A stretch of 64,000 bases of DNA from Jonesiaceae bacterium BS-20 (GCA_039995105.1 CP146203.1:3286001-3350000); one strand, 5' to 3'. Numbered from the stretch's first letter, positions 39,862-50,591 are shown. Notes: generated by a model from the letters alone, not told the origin. Translations and numbers: made by a program.

Positions 39862-40875
39862 ATGTCTAAAATGGCTTCCACCACGCTTGCCGACGTAGCC
39901 AAGCTTGCTGGGGTTTCAATCGCGACCGCGTCGAAAGCCCTCAATGATAAACCGCAGGTAAAAGCGGAGACGCGAATCCGGGTGCAAGCAGCGGCTGAGC
40001 AGCTCGACTTTGTTCCCAATGTGTTGGCGCGCAGTTTGCACCAGCAGCGCACGGGCACGGTTGGGTTGATTACCTCAGACCTGGAGGGGCGTTTTTCTAT
40101 TCCCATCTTGATGGGGGCGGAGGATGCCTTTGGTGCGGGCTCAGTTTCGGTCTTTCTTTGCGATGCCCGTGATGACGCTATCCGGGAGCGGCACCATCTG
40201 CGTGCGCTGCTTTCCCGTCGCGTGGATGGACTCATCGTGGTGGGCTCCCGCCCTGACCCGCGTGAATCGCTGGGCAGGGACCTTGGGGTCCCGGTTGTTT
40301 ATGCTTACGCCCCTTCACGCAATGAAGAGGACGCCTCGATCGTGGTGGATAACTTCGGTGCCGGGCGAATGGCCATTGAGCATCTGATTGCGTGTGGTCG
40401 AACCAAAATTGCACACATCACCGGTGATCCTAGTTATGGTGCAACATCAGAGCGGGCCGAGGGGGCCAGATCTGCGTTGCGTGATCACGGACTAGATTTT
40501 GTCTCCGGTGCGCCTTTGGTGGGTAGTTGGAGCGAAGCTTGGGGGCGCGGTGCAACCCGAATGTTGTTGGGGCAGGGGCGCGAGATCGACGGGATCTTCT
40601 GCGGCAGCGACCAGATTGCTCGGGGCGCCCTAGATATCTTGCGCGAGTCCGGGCGAGCGGTTCCAGAAGATGTGGCCGTTGTGGGCTTTGACAACTGGGA
40701 AGTCTTTGCAAAACAATCCCGGCCGCAACTCACAAGCGTTGATATGCGCCTTGAAGAACTCGGAAGCCTCGCTGCAAAGACCCTATTCAACATCCTCGCT
40801 GGCGAGGAAGTCAGCGGTGTGCAAAGTATTGACTGCCGGCTGATGTTTAGAGAGTCCACGGCACCGCTAGCGTAA
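39862..40875 (+). CDS. LacI-family transcriptional regulator (second)
   Basis: A 337-residue LacI repressor with VAKLAGVSIATASKALN at the N-terminus, DLEGRFSIPILMGAEDAFGA at the start of the sensor domain, and IDGIFCGSDQIARGALDILR plus VPEDVAVVGFDNWEVFAKQS towards the C-terminus. ATG at 39862 (GGAGAAA 8-9 nt upstream) is preferred over more distant upstream starts. It separates the tat operon from the two large hydrolase genes, which it may control; the sugar effector is unknown. Confidence 0.93.
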   Translation: MSKMASTTLADVAKLAGVSIATASKALNDKPQVKAETRIRVQAAAEQLDFVPNVLARSLHQQRTGTVGLITSDLEGRFSIPILMGAEDAFGAGSVSVFLCDARDDAIRERHHLRALLSRRVDGLIVVGSRPDPRESLGRDLGVPVVYAYAPSRNEEDASIVVDNFGAGRMAIEHLIACGRTKIAHITGDPSYGATSERAEGARSALRDHGLDFVSGAPLVGSWSEAWGRGATRMLLGQGREIDGIFCGSDQIARGALDILRESGRAVPEDVAVVGFDNWEVFAKQSRPQLTSVDMRLEELGSLAAKTLFNILAGEEVSGVQSIDCRLMFRESTAPLA

Positions 40876-41347
40876 CTGCGTAACGAAGTTCCCCGAGATC
40901 GGCGTGCGCCGGTCATCAATCGTGGCTGCGACCGTGGCTGCGTGGAACTAGCTGTGCCCAAAAGTAGTTGGCTCGGGAAGTCGTCAAAAGCGTTGAAGCG
41001 CGTAGATCCGAAAATCATGTTTCGGTTTTCCTGCAGGGTCAATCTGGGTGGACTACTTTGCGGTCAGCTATCGAAGGCGCCTCTGCATTGCCCCGAAAAA
41101 TTTTGCCATTTAAGCAAGCTCTCGTCCGTGAACTGCGAAAACAATCACGATTAGTCTCTCGAATAAACAAATGCCTGTTCTGCTCATGACTCCCTGTCGG
41201 GAGATGGCTTGGGTGCCCGGAGGTGGTCTGGGGGCCACCAAGAGGTACCCATGGTCAACTTTTCCGAAAACCCCGAAAACGATTTACTTATTGTTTTCAA
41301 AATGGTTTACTAAACCTTGGACAGTGCGAATCGGCAAAGGAGACGAC
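40876..41347. promoter_or_regulatory. Long upstream region of the large hydrolase gene
   Basis: 472 bases without a gene. It holds an inverted repeat CCGAAA - 6 bases - TTTCGG (41008-41025), a LacI-like AAAAGCGTT stretch near 40985, and a longer-spaced pair GAAAAC...GTTTTC near 41277-41300 just before the start. One or more could be operators for the neighbouring LacI proteins; none is proven. Confidence 0.4.
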
Positions 41348-44300
41348 GTGAGTGGTTCAGAAATAAGAGCGCGGAGGCGCAGGTGGCAATCCACTATTGC
41401 AGCTGCAGCAGCTCTAGCGGTAGGAGTGACAGGGCTTCCGAGCGCGGCAATGGCAGCACCGGGAGCGGAAGTGCCCCAATCAAGCCTGGGGTATCCAGAA
41501 TTCAAGGGTGTTGAGAACCCGGTTCCAGAAACAGGTGTAACGTATAGCCCCGAGTCCAGTTACCTTGGCAAAGTGTTTGCTAAAGATGTTGCTGATGGGG
41601 CTGGAGCGAGCGTTGAAAAGGACTTTTGGGTAGACAAGATGCTGGCCCGGACCGGACCCATGTTTGATGGGACCGAAAACCAGGTCGCGTTTACTCGTGG
41701 TCGTGCGGCGTTTATGAAGACCCACACGCCGGGCAAACTTGGTTGGGCCGGTGAGGTCGCCTACTGGGAGAACCTAGGTAAGGGTGATGGGTTCACCATC
41801 ACTGTTGAGGTCGACGGCAAGCCGGTAACGCTCAAGGAAGACACCGCTCAGCGGAAGCAAACCCCAAGTTATTACCACTCGGTATTTACGGGTGATGGCT
41901 TGACGGTAGTTCAAGACAAGTTCATCACCGAGCAAAACGTCTTGGTGGCTAACCTCAGTGTTTCCGGAACCGCCGGTGAAGTACAACTGGTGGTTTCCTC
42001 CCCGCATGTCACCACGGCTGACGGTGCCGAGCTCACCGGGCGCGAGTCCGCGCTCAACAACGTCACCACCTTGTTCCCGCGCCTCTCCGGTGACGGCTTT
42101 GAGGTTGTTGACGGAAAGCTTGCCCGCACGCTTTCGGTGCCCGCAAGTGGCGCCGCAACCACCAAGGTGCAGCTTGGCCTGATTACCGAGGAAATCCCGG
42201 AATCAGCTATTGAGTATGAAGCTATCGCCGGTCAAACCCCGCAGGCGGCCTTTACCGGCCACGTCACCGCGTACAACAAGTGGTGGGCGGACAACCTGGT
42301 TTACCTGGATACCCCCGAGGACAACATTGATAAGACACTGTTTTATCGATGGTGGCTCATGCGGTATAACTTTTTGGACGCAAATGTTCCCGGTAACGAC
42401 TTCCAGTTCCCAACCACCATGGAGGGAGTGCTCGGATATAACAACTCAATCGTGCTGACAGTTGGCATGTTTATTGATGACCTGAAGTACTTCCGCGATC
42501 CCATTTATTCTTACGGTTCCGCGCTCTCGGTGGGCGAATCTTCCAAGAGCACCCGTTTCATTGATAACCCGGGTAACCCCGCACACTGGTCAAACTCATA
42601 CACCCAGTACGTCACTGAAGCAGCCTGGCGTGCCTATCAAATCCATGGTGGTCCGGGACAACTCGGTGCACCGTTGGCTAAGCACAGCGAGAACGACGTC
42701 AAGGGACTGCTCAAGGACTTTGACTTCAACAAGAATGGCCTCATTGAGTACTCTTGGGGCGCAATGACAGGTAACGACGCCGACGCGGTGTCATTCGACT
42801 GGGCCCGTGGCAACATGGACCGCACCGAAAATGCTTACCTGTATTCCAACTCCAAGGCGGCTGCAAACTTCTACGAAGCAGCGGGTGACACCGCCGGAGC
42901 CGAGCGTATGAATGACCAAGCGCAGAGTGTCCGTTCCGCCGTGCTGGAACACCTATGGGAGGACGAGCGCGAAACCGCTGATGAGGTTGGCCTCAAGGGC
43001 AACCTGCTGAAGCACAAGATGGCAAACGGCGACCTGAACCCATGGAAGGAGATCAACAACTACTACCCATTTAGCGTTGGCCTCATGCCTAAGGAAGGCG
43101 ACGCGGACTACGACGCCAAGTATGTTGAAGCGCTGCGGTTGTTTGCTGATTCAGACCAATACCCGGTCTTCCCATTCTTCACCGCTAACCAAGTGGACAA
43201 GGCAGCAGCCGCTGAGAAGGGCTTTGTCGGCTCCAACAACTTCTCAATCATTAACTCGACCGTGTGGTTCCGCTTGCTCTCGAGCACCCTGCGGGATTAC
43301 CAAACGGACTACATCACCCCGGAAATGTACAAGCAACTGCTGTACTGGAACGCCTACGCGCACTACCAAAATGGTGACAACCGGCTGCCAAACCAGAATG
43401 AGTTCTGGGCTGACGGAAGCGCCAAGGATGGTGGCAAGATTGGTTACCGCTCCTGGATTCACCACACCATCTTGGGCACCACCAACTTCACGATGATCGA
43501 AGACACGATGGGTCTGCGTCCACGGGAAGACAACCTCATTGAGCTCGACCCGATCGACATTGGGTGGAACTTCTTCACCGCTAACAACGTTCGGTACCAC
43601 GGCTCCGACCTCAGCGTGGTGTGGGACAAGGATGGAACCGAGTACGGCGGACCGGCAGGCTACTCACTGTACGTGGATGGTGAGAAGGCATTTACCGTTG
43701 ATCAGCTGACCAAAGTTGTTTACAACCCGGCGACCGGAGCAGTAGAACTTCCCGCAGGCTCGAGCGCCCAGGTAGTTACCTCGGAAACCGCAGGTTTTAA
43801 GGCTTCCAACGAGGTTGCCTTTGCTGATGATTCACGCGTGGTGGATATCTTTGCCAAGGCTGGCACCGATATCTCCCAGGCATCGGGAAGCGCAAAAAAC
43901 CTTGCCCAAGGCAAGTCTGTAACTGCTTCTTTTGAAGCCAAGGACCGTCCGGCAGCAGCTGCCGTCAACGGCTCGACCGTGAACGAACCATTCTGGGGAA
44001 CCGCAGGTTCACCAAACAGCGTGGACTCGTTCGAGGTAGATCTAGGTAGCGCGCAGGCGGTCGATGACGTGCGGGTGTTCTTCTACCGCACCTCATCGAC
44101 AGCAACCGCGCAGGGCTACGCGGCCCCGCAGCTGTACACGATTGACTACTGGACCGGAACTGACTGGACCCCGGTTCCTCAGCAGGCGCGTACCCCCGTG
44201 TATGCAACCGCAAACCTGAACCAATCGCAGTTCCCGAAGGTAACGACCTCGAAGATCCGGGTCAACGTGAACCACGCGGCTGGCGCGGCTACTGGAATCA

Positions 44301-47044
44301 AGGAAGTTCAAGTGTTCAACACCGGGGTAACCGCACCGGTAGCGACCAACGCGGCCCCTAAGGTCACCCTCTCCCAGGACAAGACCATTACGTCACCAAA
44401 CTCTGCCCGCCTAGTTGGCAGTGTGTCTGATGATGGTCTGCCTGCCGGAACGTTGACGACCAAGTGGACCGTGAAGTCCGCACCGCAGGGTGCCAACGTG
44501 GTGATCGCTGATGAAGACAAGCCCGTTACCACCGTGCGGTTCACCGCCGAGGGTAAGTACGTGCTGACACTGACCGCATCTGACGGGGAGCTTTCAACCT
44601 CGGCAGACTTCACGGTTGAGAACAAGCACGGTTCAGACGCTAAGCAGAACATCGCACTGCAAGCAACGGCATCGGCCTCGGCTGTGACCGGTTGGAACGT
44701 TGTCTCAGCCATGAACGATGGCAAGGCGCCGTACCCCGTTGGGGGAGAAGCGGATGCTTGGGCAACCTGGGGTCAGAAGCCGGATGCCAACAATGCATTC
44801 CAAGCGACACTGACTTGGGATGAGCCACAGCGTATTGAAGAGACCGCGATCCTGTTCCACAATGACAACGGTGGGGTGCGCCCACCTTCAGAGTGGTCCT
44901 TGGAATACCGTGACGCTGAGGGTGCCTGGCATCCGGTCACTAACCCTTCCGAATACGGCACCACGGTAGCGATCTTCAACACCACTTCGTTTGATGCGGT
45001 CAAGACCGATGCTCTGCGGGCCTCTTTGGTGAAGCGGGCAGACTCCTTCCCAGGCATTATTGAGTGGCGGGTATTCCCTGAAGAACCTGTTTCCGTAGCT
45101 CCAACCGCGGTACGCACCATGGTTGGTCAGGCCCCGGTTCTGCCAGACACCGTTGATGTGGTGTACAAGAACGGTGAAATGGTTGAGACTCCCGTGGTTT
45201 GGGAACTCATTGCGGAAGACAAGTACGCTGCAGAGTCCACGTTTGAGGTCACCGGGTTCATTGACGGGACCTCGCTGCTAGCGAAGGCTACCGTGAGTGT
45301 GCGCCTAGTTGATGCGGTTCAGATCAACACCTATGAGCCAATCGATGTCACCACCAAGGCCGGCAGCAAGCCGTTCCTACCGCGCAATGCGCTGGCTACC
45401 TACAACGATGGGTCAACCGCGACCGTGCCGGTTACCTGGGATGAAATTGACCCAGAAAGCTACGCGGCACCTGGGACCTTTGCAGTTGAGGGCACCGTTG
45501 CAGACACGGACAAGCGTCCGGTAGTAACCGTTACGGTGACCGCGGGCGATCTTGCCGCGCCAACGGTAACGCTGACAACGGGCCCGGTTATTACGCCTGA
45601 TCAGTGGCTCAACGAGCCGGTAACTGTCACCGTGACCGCAGCGGATGCGGTCGATGATGCCCCGGCGATCGAGATTCAACTTGATGGCACCTGGGCACCG
45701 TACACGGCACCAGTGGTGATCGACGCTGAGGGTGAGTCAACCGTGCGAGCACGGGTTACCACCTCGGATGGGCGCAAGTCAGCCGTAGCGGCCCAGACCA
45801 TTGCAATTGACCGGGTTGCTCCCCAAGTGACCGCCACGTTCGATGAGGACCGCCGGGTACTTTCCGTTACCGCGGTTGACTCTTCATCCGGTGTTGAAAC
45901 CACCGAGTACCGCGTTGGCAGCGGTGACTGGACTGCATATGAGGGTGCGGTTGTGGTTGAGGTTGCCGGTGAGATTACCTACCGAGCAACGGACGCGGTG
46001 GGCAACGTTTCTGAAGAAGGCTCACTGAGCGTTGGAGAGCCAACCGATCAGTACCGGCCAAACATTGCGCCGGACGCTACCGCCACGGTTTCCAAGACCA
46101 CCTCATGGAACAGTGCAAAGGGTCTCAACGACCGTGTTGACACTGTTCCGGTGACTGATGATTCCAAGGCGTGGGGAACGTGGGGCTTGACCGATAAGAC
46201 CCAGTGGGCTCAGCTGACCTGGGATGAACCGGTAACGGTTGACCGTTCTGCGATTCGGTTCTTTGACGATGGTCAGGAAATGGCCGCGCCAGAATCATGG
46301 ACCCTTGAGTACCTTGATGGCGCTGGGCAGTGGGTTACGGTTCCGGACCCATCAGGGTTCACCACCTCAACGGACGCCTATGACGTGATCACACACTCGG
46401 CCGTCACTACGACAGCTTTGCGTGCCACGCTCACCAAGCCGGCTTCCGGATTTGTGGGAATTGTGGAGTGGGAAGTCAACGCTGTTGAGGCTAAGGATGC
46501 GACCTTGAGCGTTCCAGCCGGGACGGTCTTGGCCGGTTCAGCATTTGCGGTAGGAATTTCCGATGCCGCAGCCGGGGACACGTTCACGGTCACCTTGGAG
46601 CCGGGCGCAGTTGCGCTAGGCACCATCACGGTTGGCAGCGATGGCTCGGGCTCAGCCCAAGTGACTGCGCCAGCGGGACTCGCGACCGGTGCGTATACGG
46701 TACGTGCGGCATCCGGTGACACCGTTCTGGAGGCGTTCCTCGAGGTCAAGGCAGTCACTGATCCGGGTACTGAAGAACCGGGTACTGAGGAACCGGGCGG
46801 CGAAAAGCCCGGCACAGATGAGCCGGGTACGGATGAGCCAGGTAGTGAAAAGCCTGGTTCACAGAAGCCGGGTGCAGGAAATACCGATGGTGCAGATGAC
46901 ACTGACACCACGACGGGTAAAGACACCAATGATGGGCTGCCGGTAACCGGTGCCTCTGTTATGGGGGCTCTGGTGCTCGCGATGCTACTAGCTGCGGGTG
47001 GTCTATTCGCAGTGCGCATGCGCAAGAAAAATTCACTGAGCTAG
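41348..47044 (+). CDS. Giant wall-anchored (alpha/alpha)6-type glycoside hydrolase with LPVTG signal
   Basis: 1898 residues. The GTG at 41348 is chosen because AAAGGAGA precedes it and a signal peptide follows (RRRRWQST..., ending AAMA). Residues about 60-830 form the catalytic part: a beta-rich N-domain, then an (alpha/alpha)6 barrel like MGH1/GH63-type enzymes (FYRWWLMRYNFLDANVPGND, LLKDFDFNKNGLIEYSWGAM, DRTENAYLYSNSKAAANFYE). Then come a discoidin module (850-990), a PKD-like module (1000-1090), a second discoidin (1100-1245), two Big_4 Ig-like modules (1247-1398), further Ig-like modules, a third discoidin (1567-1714), a Pro/Glu-rich stalk with EEPG/DEPG repeats, and LPVTG plus helix and basic tail. 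The exact family (GH142-like is one possibility) cannot be fixed by eye. Confidence 0.82.
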   Translation: MSGSEIRARRRRWQSTIAAAAALAVGVTGLPSAAMAAPGAEVPQSSLGYPEFKGVENPVPETGVTYSPESSYLGKVFAKDVADGAGASVEKDFWVDKMLARTGPMFDGTENQVAFTRGRAAFMKTHTPGKLGWAGEVAYWENLGKGDGFTITVEVDGKPVTLKEDTAQRKQTPSYYHSVFTGDGLTVVQDKFITEQNVLVANLSVSGTAGEVQLVVSSPHVTTADGAELTGRESALNNVTTLFPRLSGDGFEVVDGKLARTLSVPASGAATTKVQLGLITEEIPESAIEYEAIAGQTPQAAFTGHVTAYNKWWADNLVYLDTPEDNIDKTLFYRWWLMRYNFLDANVPGNDFQFPTTMEGVLGYNNSIVLTVGMFIDDLKYFRDPIYSYGSALSVGESSKSTRFIDNPGNPAHWSNSYTQYVTEAAWRAYQIHGGPGQLGAPLAKHSENDVKGLLKDFDFNKNGLIEYSWGAMTGNDADAVSFDWARGNMDRTENAYLYSNSKAAANFYEAAGDTAGAERMNDQAQSVRSAVLEHLWEDERETADEVGLKGNLLKHKMANGDLNPWKEINNYYPFSVGLMPKEGDADYDAKYVEALRLFADSDQYPVFPFFTANQVDKAAAAEKGFVGSNNFSIINSTVWFRLLSSTLRDYQTDYITPEMYKQLLYWNAYAHYQNGDNRLPNQNEFWADGSAKDGGKIGYRSWIHHTILGTTNFTMIEDTMGLRPREDNLIELDPIDIGWNFFTANNVRYHGSDLSVVWDKDGTEYGGPAGYSLYVDGEKAFTVDQLTKVVYNPATGAVELPAGSSAQVVTSETAGFKASNEVAFADDSRVVDIFAKAGTDISQASGSAKNLAQGKSVTASFEAKDRPAAAAVNGSTVNEPFWGTAGSPNSVDSFEVDLGSAQAVDDVRVFFYRTSSTATAQGYAAPQLYTIDYWTGTDWTPVPQQARTPVYATANLNQSQFPKVTTSKIRVNVNHAAGAATGIKEVQVFNTGVTAPVATNAAPKVTLSQDKTITSPNSARLVGSVSDDGLPAGTLTTKWTVKSAPQGANVVIADEDKPVTTVRFTAEGKYVLTLTASDGELSTSADFTVENKHGSDAKQNIALQATASASAVTGWNVVSAMNDGKAPYPVGGEADAWATWGQKPDANNAFQATLTWDEPQRIEETAILFHNDNGGVRPPSEWSLEYRDAEGAWHPVTNPSEYGTTVAIFNTTSFDAVKTDALRASLVKRADSFPGIIEWRVFPEEPVSVAPTAVRTMVGQAPVLPDTVDVVYKNGEMVETPVVWELIAEDKYAAESTFEVTGFIDGTSLLAKATVSVRLVDAVQINTYEPIDVTTKAGSKPFLPRNALATYNDGSTATVPVTWDEIDPESYAAPGTFAVEGTVADTDKRPVVTVTVTAGDLAAPTVTLTTGPVITPDQWLNEPVTVTVTAADAVDDAPAIEIQLDGTWAPYTAPVVIDAEGESTVRARVTTSDGRKSAVAAQTIAIDRVAPQVTATFDEDRRVLSVTAVDSSSGVETTEYRVGSGDWTAYEGAVVVEVAGEITYRATDAVGNVSEEGSLSVGEPTDQYRPNIAPDATATVSKTTSWNSAKGLNDRVDTVPVTDDSKAWGTWGLTDKTQWAQLTWDEPVTVDRSAIRFFDDGQEMAAPESWTLEYLDGAGQWVTVPDPSGFTTSTDAYDVITHSAVTTTALRATLTKPASGFVGIVEWEVNAVEAKDATLSVPAGTVLAGSAFAVGISDAAAGDTFTVTLEPGAVALGTITVGSDGSGSAQVTAPAGLATGAYTVRAASGDTVLEAFLEVKAVTDPGTEEPGTEEPGGEKPGTDEPGTDEPGSEKPGSQKPGAGNTDGADDTDTTTGKDTNDGLPVTGASVMGALVLAMLLAAGGLFAVRMRKKNSLS

Positions 47045-47184
47045 CCGGACCTGCAGTTCCGCGTCCTAGTAAGTGAGTAGGTGGGGCGGTGGTGCAAAGC
47101 ACCACCGCCCCAACCGTATTCTCAAGTTTTTGATTTCCAAGTTCAGCTAACAAGTTTATTTGGCAGTCCGAAAGGAAAATCTCT

Positions 47185-50100
47185 ATGGCCACCTGGCTAC
47201 GTTCGACCGGAGTTCCGCGGAGGCGTTCGCGCCTCACCGCAGGCGCCGCACTCTTTGCTCTCGCGCTTTCAACGGCCCCTTTAGGGGCAACCATGGCGGC
47301 GGCAGATCCACTCGATGTCCCCGTTCCGACGCGGACCTTCCAAAGCGCCGGAAACCCAATTTTGGCTGATGGTAGCCGGTACACCGCGGACGCCGCAGTG
47401 CTGGTAGAGGGCGATGAACTCTTCATCTATACCGGCCACGACCAAGCCGCGCCCCGCGAGGGCGGCTTCAATATGCACGAATATGACGTATTTTCGACCG
47501 GCGATGTCGCCGGTGGGCAATGGGACCTGTATGAAGGTAACCTGCAGCCCTCTGATGTCTTTGCTTGGGCATCGGGAAATGCTGCGTATGCGGGCGGAGT
47601 AACTAAAGGTCCCGACGGAAAGTTCTACTGGTACGCGCCCGTTGAGACCACCGACCGTCAGTTTGCCAACCGCATGGCAATCGGCGTAGCCGTCAGTGAT
47701 ACCCCGGTTGGCCCGTGGACCGACGCTCTGGGTGAACCCCTTGTGGACTGGGGCGATGTCTTTGGTAATTCAAACAACGGCCAAGAGGTCATTGACCCGC
47801 ATGTGCTGGTTGATGGCGACAAGGTGTACATGTACTGGGGCTCCTGGAACGTGGCCCGGGTTGTTGAACTAAAAACTGACATGATCACCCTGAATGGACC
47901 AATCTCGGTCATGCAGGGCCTAACCTCGTTCTATGAGGCGCCTTGGGTCACCAAGCGTGAAGGCACCTACCACATGCTTTACGACTGGAAGCGGGGCGGA
48001 TCCGAATGTACTCCGTCCAACTACCAAGCGTGCATTGGATATGCCACCTCGGATTCCCCAACTGGGCCGTGGACCTATGAGGGCATTGTGCTCTCGGGAA
48101 CCTCATCCACCACGGTGCACCCGGGGTTGATTGAGTTTCAAGATCAGTGGTACATCACTTACCACACCAAGGACGCTAAAGATGGTGGGCACTTCCGCCG
48201 TTCCGTAGCGATCGACAAGATCGAGTGGGACGGCAACCGGCTCAAGCCCGCCGTGCACACCCGTAGCGATGACCCCGCTTGGCGCGTAACGGATAACGTA
48301 GCCCCGGACGCGGTTCCAACAGCATCATTCACGGAGATGCCGCCCATGCGCGTGGGCGCGCTCAATGACGGCCGGGTAGCCACCGCGATGTTGCCGCCGG
48401 ACCAGTGGGGTAACTACCGTGGGGACACCTCGACGGTCGCATCCGACTGGGTCATGTATCAGTGGGACGTGCCCGTGCGAGTCGATGGCATGGGCGTGGA
48501 GTTCCACCGTGATGGGGGCTGGATTCGCCAACCCTCGACCTGGGAACTGGAATACCGTGATGCAAACGGTGACTGGCACACGTTAGACACGTCTGGGAAC
48601 CCAACCGCAGTAGACACTTGGCATGACGTCTCATTCCCTGCTGTTACAACGGATGCGCTGCGCATGCATGTGTCCGGATCACCCGCCGCTGGTGGAGCGG
48701 TCCACTCCGTATCTATCTCCGAGTGGGAAGTTTATGGAGATCCGATCACCACAATCGATGACGTCGTGGTCTATACCCCTGTAGGGACCGCACCGGTTCT
48801 GCCGGGAACCGTTGTAGCCAACTACGCGGGGAATCAAACTGCCCGTGCCGCCGTACGCTGGCGTGACGTTGCAGCGGCTGACTACGCCCAAGCGGGCGAG
48901 TTCACCGTGGTGGGCCGCGTAGTGGGTGGCTCCGAGCTAATAACCGCCAAGGTTGTTGTGGGCAATGATATTCCGCAACCACCAACCGACACCACCAAGC
49001 CAACGGTAGCCATTGCGCTGTCCGGAAGTGAAGGTGGGGAGGGCTGGTTCTCCTCAAACGTGACCGCACGGGTGCGGGGAACAGACAATCTTGATGACAC
49101 ACTTACCATCGCAACCAAGGTCAACGACGGACAGTGGAATACCGTTTCCGATGTCCGGTTCCTGGACGTGACGCTGAGCGTTGAGGGTGAATCGACGATT
49201 ACCGGAACCGCCCAGGACCGCGCCGGCAATAGGGGTGAGGGATCGAGGAGTTTCAAGATCGATAAGACCAAGCCAGAGGCCTCCGCAACCCTTGCAGACC
49301 GTGCCGTAACCGTGACCGCAACGGATGCGTTATCCGGTGTGGGCACCGTACTTGGCGCCTTTGATGATGGCCCGGCCGTGGCCATTGAGTTGGGTAAGCC
49401 GGTAGCCGCACCAAGCCAGCAGCCACACACGTTTACCTACCGGGTCAGCGATGTTGCAGGGAACGTAACGGTTGGGCAGGTAGCCGTACCTATGGCTGAG
49501 GGCGCAGTCCTCACCGGAAATGTTGCCCCTTACGCCACACCATCAGCAACTAACACCGCTGGTTGGAACGCTAAGGAAGGGCTCAACGATGGAACCGGTG
49601 GTGTGCTAGAAGCTGATGCCAACAAGTTGGGCAAGGCGTGGGGCACTTGGCCAAACGTAGGGGAACAGACCGCGCAACTGGATTGGGACTTTGACGTAAC
49701 CGTTGATACCACCGGTGTGTGGTGGGCGCGGGACTCCAACGATGCTGCCAACGCAGGTATGATCCCGCCATCGAGTTGGGTGCTTGAATACCTTTCCGGT
49801 GACGAGTGGATTGAAGTAGAAATCATTGAGGGCGAGTACGGGCGCACCAGCGATGGCTACGAGGTGCTCAAGTTTGCACCAATCACCACAACCTCCCTGC
49901 GCATCACCTCCCAGTCTTGGGGTGAAGCTGAGGGGCAAGGTTCAACCGGTATCCAAGAGTGGCAAGTCATCGCCGCAGAACAGGACGAGGTTGATCCCGA
50001 GCCTGGCCCGGTGGTGGATTTCGCTGCGCTCGCGGACATTGTTTCTCAAGCCAGTGATCTCGACGCATTGCTATACACCGCGGACTCATGGGCTCCGGTT

Positions 50101-50526
50101 GCAACCGCCCTTGCTGATGGACGTGTGGTTCTAGCGGATGCGGAGGCAACCCAAGACCAGGTGAATGCGGCAGTTAGTGCGCTGCAATCGGCGATCGAAG
50201 GCCTAGAGGACGCAGAGGTGGACCCTGTAGACCCGGTCGATCCAGTGGACCCTGTGGACCCGGTCGATCCAGTGGAACCGGTCGATCCAGTGGACCCTGT
50301 GGACCCTGTGGACCCAATCGATCCAGCAGACCCAACCGACAAGGAAGATCCAGCCGACAAAGACAAGCCGGCTGACAAGGAAAATCCAAAGGATCAGGGC
50401 AAGTCTGACAAGGATCTGGCTTCGACCGGCTTCACGGGTACCGTCGCTGCGATAGCGGTGATCGTACTGCTCGGCGCTGGTGCGCTGGTATTGTCACCGG
50501 GCCTGCGCAGGCATCGAAAACTGTAG
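47185..50526 (+). CDS. Wall-anchored GH43-family hydrolase with LASTG signal
   Basis: 1113 residues; AAAGGAAAA lies just before the ATG. Signal peptide 1-40 with an RRRSRLTAGAAL stretch that could also suit Tat. Residues about 44-370 are a GH43-type five-bladed propeller: NPILADGSRYTADAAVLV (general-base Asp region), NGQEVIDPHVLVDGDKVYMY (pKa-modulating Asp) and SFYEAPWVTKREGTYHMLYD (acid Glu). Then discoidin-like (371-518), Big_4 (522-594), Ig-like (605-768), a second discoidin-like (775-935), a FIVAR helical module (940-1008), DPV repeats, and LASTG with membrane helix and RRHRKL. GH43 enzymes act on arabinans and xylans. Its modules are related to those of the two other wall proteins here. 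Confidence 0.88.
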   Translation: MATWLRSTGVPRRRSRLTAGAALFALALSTAPLGATMAAADPLDVPVPTRTFQSAGNPILADGSRYTADAAVLVEGDELFIYTGHDQAAPREGGFNMHEYDVFSTGDVAGGQWDLYEGNLQPSDVFAWASGNAAYAGGVTKGPDGKFYWYAPVETTDRQFANRMAIGVAVSDTPVGPWTDALGEPLVDWGDVFGNSNNGQEVIDPHVLVDGDKVYMYWGSWNVARVVELKTDMITLNGPISVMQGLTSFYEAPWVTKREGTYHMLYDWKRGGSECTPSNYQACIGYATSDSPTGPWTYEGIVLSGTSSTTVHPGLIEFQDQWYITYHTKDAKDGGHFRRSVAIDKIEWDGNRLKPAVHTRSDDPAWRVTDNVAPDAVPTASFTEMPPMRVGALNDGRVATAMLPPDQWGNYRGDTSTVASDWVMYQWDVPVRVDGMGVEFHRDGGWIRQPSTWELEYRDANGDWHTLDTSGNPTAVDTWHDVSFPAVTTDALRMHVSGSPAAGGAVHSVSISEWEVYGDPITTIDDVVVYTPVGTAPVLPGTVVANYAGNQTARAAVRWRDVAAADYAQAGEFTVVGRVVGGSELITAKVVVGNDIPQPPTDTTKPTVAIALSGSEGGEGWFSSNVTARVRGTDNLDDTLTIATKVNDGQWNTVSDVRFLDVTLSVEGESTITGTAQDRAGNRGEGSRSFKIDKTKPEASATLADRAVTVTATDALSGVGTVLGAFDDGPAVAIELGKPVAAPSQQPHTFTYRVSDVAGNVTVGQVAVPMAEGAVLTGNVAPYATPSATNTAGWNAKEGLNDGTGGVLEADANKLGKAWGTWPNVGEQTAQLDWDFDVTVDTTGVWWARDSNDAANAGMIPPSSWVLEYLSGDEWIEVEIIEGEYGRTSDGYEVLKFAPITTTSLRITSQSWGEAEGQGSTGIQEWQVIAAEQDEVDPEPGPVVDFAALADIVSQASDLDALLYTADSWAPVATALADGRVVLADAEATQDQVNAAVSALQSAIEGLEDAEVDPVDPVDPVDPVDPVDPVEPVDPVDPVDPVDPIDPADPTDKEDPADKDKPADKENPKDQGKSDKDLASTGFTGTVAAIAVIVLLGAGALVLSPGLRRHRKL

Positions 50527-50541
50527 TTGATGCTTTAACGG

Positions 50542-50580
50542 TTCATTGGTCTGCCGCCACATTGGCGGCAGACCAATGAA
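50542..50580. terminator. Hairpin between convergent genes (first)
   Basis: TTCATTGGTCTGCCGCC, a 5-base loop ACATT, then the exact complement: a 17-bp stem 16 bases after the GH43 stop. Confidence 0.85.
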
Positions 50581-50591
50581 ACCACAACGTG

